From JBBTRP01 sp038065125 (GTDB taxonomy: Bacteria; Patescibacteriota; Patescibacteriia; JACQRZ01): 7,661 nucleotides of DNA. Of the stretch, positions 6,009 to 7,661 are shown piece by piece; position 1 is the stretch's first letter; every line of letters starts with the position of its first letter. A program made the translations under genes and the position numbers. The stretch covers positions 1-7,661 of the forward strand of contig JBBTRP010000036.1 of NCBI GenBank assembly GCA_038065125.1, written 5' to 3'. The notes beneath the pieces are model-generated. The model did not search any database, was not told where the DNA came from, and saw only the letters and a program-made list of their open reading frames with translations.

Positions 6009-6603
6009 TACCAAGCGTGCGTGCGTCAGTCTTGGATTGCTCTTTATTCTCCTGACCGCACCTTCGTACGTGGGGGCGACCGAGATCGATACGGACGGTG
6101 ATACAATCATTGATGGGAAGGAGCGCATGATGGGCACGGATCCCGAAAATCGAGACTCCGACGGCGACAGCTTTGATGACGCAACAGAGATTCGTCATGG
6201 CTATGACCCACTCAATCCGGAGCCAAAGAAGGCGAAAAAAACCATTCGTGTTCGTCTTGGAAAGCAATCATTAGGCAGGTATCTTGGCAAAACTCGCCTT
6301 GATAAGTTTGTGATATCTTCCGGTCGATGGAACTTGCCAACACCGACGGGAACATTTAATATCATCAATAAACATCCGCGCGCCTGGTCCAAGCAGTACG
6401 GCCTATGGATGCCCTATTGGATGGGATTTGCGAATGGGAAGTTTGGAATTCATGAGCTGCCAGAGTGGCCAAATGGATACAAAGAGGGTCGGAATCATCT
6501 CGGCACGCCGGTATCACACGGCTGCATCCGTCTCGGGGAAGGAGATGCAAAAAAAGTATACGCATGGACGGGCGTGGGAACCGAGCTCGTCATAACACAA
6601 TAA
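5992..6603 (+). CDS. Exported L,D-transpeptidase (YkuD domain) with calcium-binding module
   Basis: The protein has 203 residues. Enzymes of this family cross-link peptidoglycan peptides 3-3 or attach proteins to peptidoglycan, outside the cytoplasmic membrane, using a cysteine nucleophile. The sequence shows a signal peptide (basic MSKRNDTKR, hydrophobic core, likely cleavage after VGA at residue 29). An Asp-rich thrombospondin-3-like module follows at about 33-74 (DTDGD, GTDPENRDSDGD, DDATE), then a Lys-rich linker at 76-82 (PKKAKKT) and a YkuD catalytic domain at about 83-203. The signature SHGCIRL gives His176 and nucleophile Cys178; a further conserved-type His154 lies in FGIHELP, and PTPTGTF is the usual lead-in. 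The domain is compact and complete. The start overlaps the membrane protein gene by 17 bases and the stop lies 6 bases before gltX, so an operon is likely. The N-terminal module matches the one in the PA14 protein upstream. Confidence 0.92.
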   Translation: MSKRNDTKRACVSLGLLFILLTAPSYVGATEIDTDGDTIIDGKERMMGTDPENRDSDGDSFDDATEIRHGYDPLNPEPKKAKKTIRVRLGKQSLGRYLGKTRLDKFVISSGRWNLPTPTGTFNIINKHPRAWSKQYGLWMPYWMGFANGKFGIHELPEWPNGYKEGRNHLGTPVSHGCIRLGEGDAKKVYAWTGVGTELVITQ

Positions 6604-6609
6604 TTCGAA

Positions 6610-7661
6610 ATGATTCGAACGCGACTTGCGCCATCACCAACAGGATTTCTTCATATCGGTACCGCTCGTACCGCGCTTTTTAATTATTTATTCGCAAAGC
6701 ACGCAGGGGGACAGTTTATTCTGCGAATTGAGGACACGGACATCGAGCGCTCTAAACCGGAATTTGAGAAAGATATAATCGAGGGTCTCTCCTGGCTTGG
6801 ACTCCAGTGGGATGAGGGACCAGATGTCGGGGGTCCCTACGAGCCCTACCGCCAAGCCCAGCGTTCAGACCTCTACAAAAAATATCTTCTCCAGCTCAAA
6901 GAAAAAGATCTTATCTATCACTGTTTTTGTTCAAAGGAAGAACTGGAACGGGAACGCGAACTTCAGATTCTCTCCCGCCAGCCCCCGAAATACAGCGGGA
7001 AGTGTCGATCGCTATCAGAGGCGGAGCGCAATAGCCTCATTGAACAGGGGAGAGCCTCTACGCTTCGGTTCAAAATAACTCCAAAGGTGTTCACGGTTGA
7101 TGACCTCATCCGTGGAACGCTCACCTTTGACACCTCGTCACTTGATGACTTCATTATTGCCAAAGACTTCTCCACCCCGCTCTTTGTCTTTGCTGTTGTG
7201 GTTGACGACTACCTCATGCAGATCTCGCACGTCCTGCGCGGCGAGGAGCACATCTCAAACATCCCCAAACAGATTCTTCTGGATGAGGCGCTGGGGTTTG
7301 ACGTGCCGCAATTTGGACATCTCTCCCTGATTCTCAACTCGGACCGCACAAAACTCTCAAAGCGCCAAAATAAAGTATCACTCCTTGAGTACCGCAATGA
7401 GGGCATCTTGCCCGAAGCGCTTATTAACTTTATCGCCTTCCTGGGATGGAACCCGGGCGGCGATCGCGAGCTCTATACGCTCCCTGAACTCGTCGAGGTC
7501 TTTGATAGCGCCCACGTCAACAAGTCAGGAGCTATTTTTGATACAAAAAAGCTCGATTGGTATAACAACCATTATCTCCGATCGCGTCCTCTTTCTGACA
7601 TTACCAACCTCGCAGTCACGTACTACTCAAGCGCGAAAATGCTGTCAGAATCGAGTGATGG
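6610..7661 (+). CDS. gltX: Glutamyl-tRNA synthetase, N-terminal three quarters (runs off the window)
   Basis: This is a class I aminoacyl-tRNA synthetase that charges tRNA-Glu with glutamate in the cytoplasm. About 350 codons are visible without a stop, out of the roughly 470-500 usual for the family. The N-terminus TRLAPSPTGFLHIGTARTAL is diagnostic, with the HIGH-class motif as HIGT at 15-18, followed by LRIEDTD. The KMSKS-class motif appears as KLSKR at 248-252 after LNSDRT. Three cysteines (C105, C107, C132) sit where some family members bind zinc, with the fourth ligand not obvious. LRGEEHISNIPKQ and FLGWNPGG are also typical. ATG 6610 is 6 bases after the transpeptidase stop and has no Shine-Dalgarno, so translation may depend on coupling. 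Whether it also charges tRNA-Gln (non-discriminating type) cannot be decided here. Confidence 0.97.
   Translation, partial: MIRTRLAPSPTGFLHIGTARTALFNYLFAKHAGGQFILRIEDTDIERSKPEFEKDIIEGLSWLGLQWDEGPDVGGPYEPYRQAQRSDLYKKYLLQLKEKDLIYHCFCSKEELERERELQILSRQPPKYSGKCRSLSEAERNSLIEQGRASTLRFKITPKVFTVDDLIRGTLTFDTSSLDDFIIAKDFSTPLFVFAVVVDDYLMQISHVLRGEEHISNIPKQILLDEALGFDVPQFGHLSLILNSDRTKLSKRQNKVSLLEYRNEGILPEALINFIAFLGWNPGGDRELYTLPELVEVFDSAHVNKSGAIFDTKKLDWYNNHYLRSRPLSDITNLAVTYYSSAKMLSESSD

Overview
The window looks like a piece of a bacterial chromosome of moderate GC (around 50% by eye), most likely from the Candidate Phyla Radiation (Patescibacteria, Parcubacteria-like). The reasons are the UPF0182 family protein, two exported proteins with thrombospondin-type-3-like Asp-rich calcium motifs placed just after the signal peptide (a style common in that group), compact gene spacing and weak Shine-Dalgarno signals. 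This assignment is inference. TGA and TAA both act as ordinary stops here, so nothing suggests a recoded genetic code.

Layout. Bases 1-1760 hold the C-terminal, soluble part of a UPF0182 membrane protein on the + strand. Its reading frame is interrupted by an in-frame TAA at 24-26 although family-like sequence lies on both sides. Bases 1746-1896 are a dense set of palindromes. They run into a partial inverted copy of the tRNA T-arm (1897-1912) and a perfect bidirectional terminator (1920-1962). A tRNA-Lys(UUU) gene lies on the - strand at 1958-2030, with a plausible promoter upstream of it.

From 2114 to the right edge all genes are on the + strand. They are a large secreted modular protein (calcium motif, proline-rich linker, HExxH-x18-E zinc protease signature, PA14 domain), an uncharacterised polytopic membrane protein with its own promoter, a small exported L,D-transpeptidase whose start overlaps the membrane gene, and the 5' three quarters of glutamyl-tRNA synthetase (gltX), which runs off the window.

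Working picture. The middle of the window is a cell-surface locus. A predicted secreted metalloprotease/carbohydrate-binding protein and a peptidoglycan cross-linking enzyme carry the same N-terminal calcium-binding module and flank an integral membrane protein. The membrane protein, L,D-transpeptidase and gltX are packed closely enough (17-nt overlap, then a 6-nt gap) to be one transcript. The strongest candidates for something undescribed are the PA14/gluzincin protein with its shared module, and the palindromic element abutting the inverted tRNA-Lys 3' copy.
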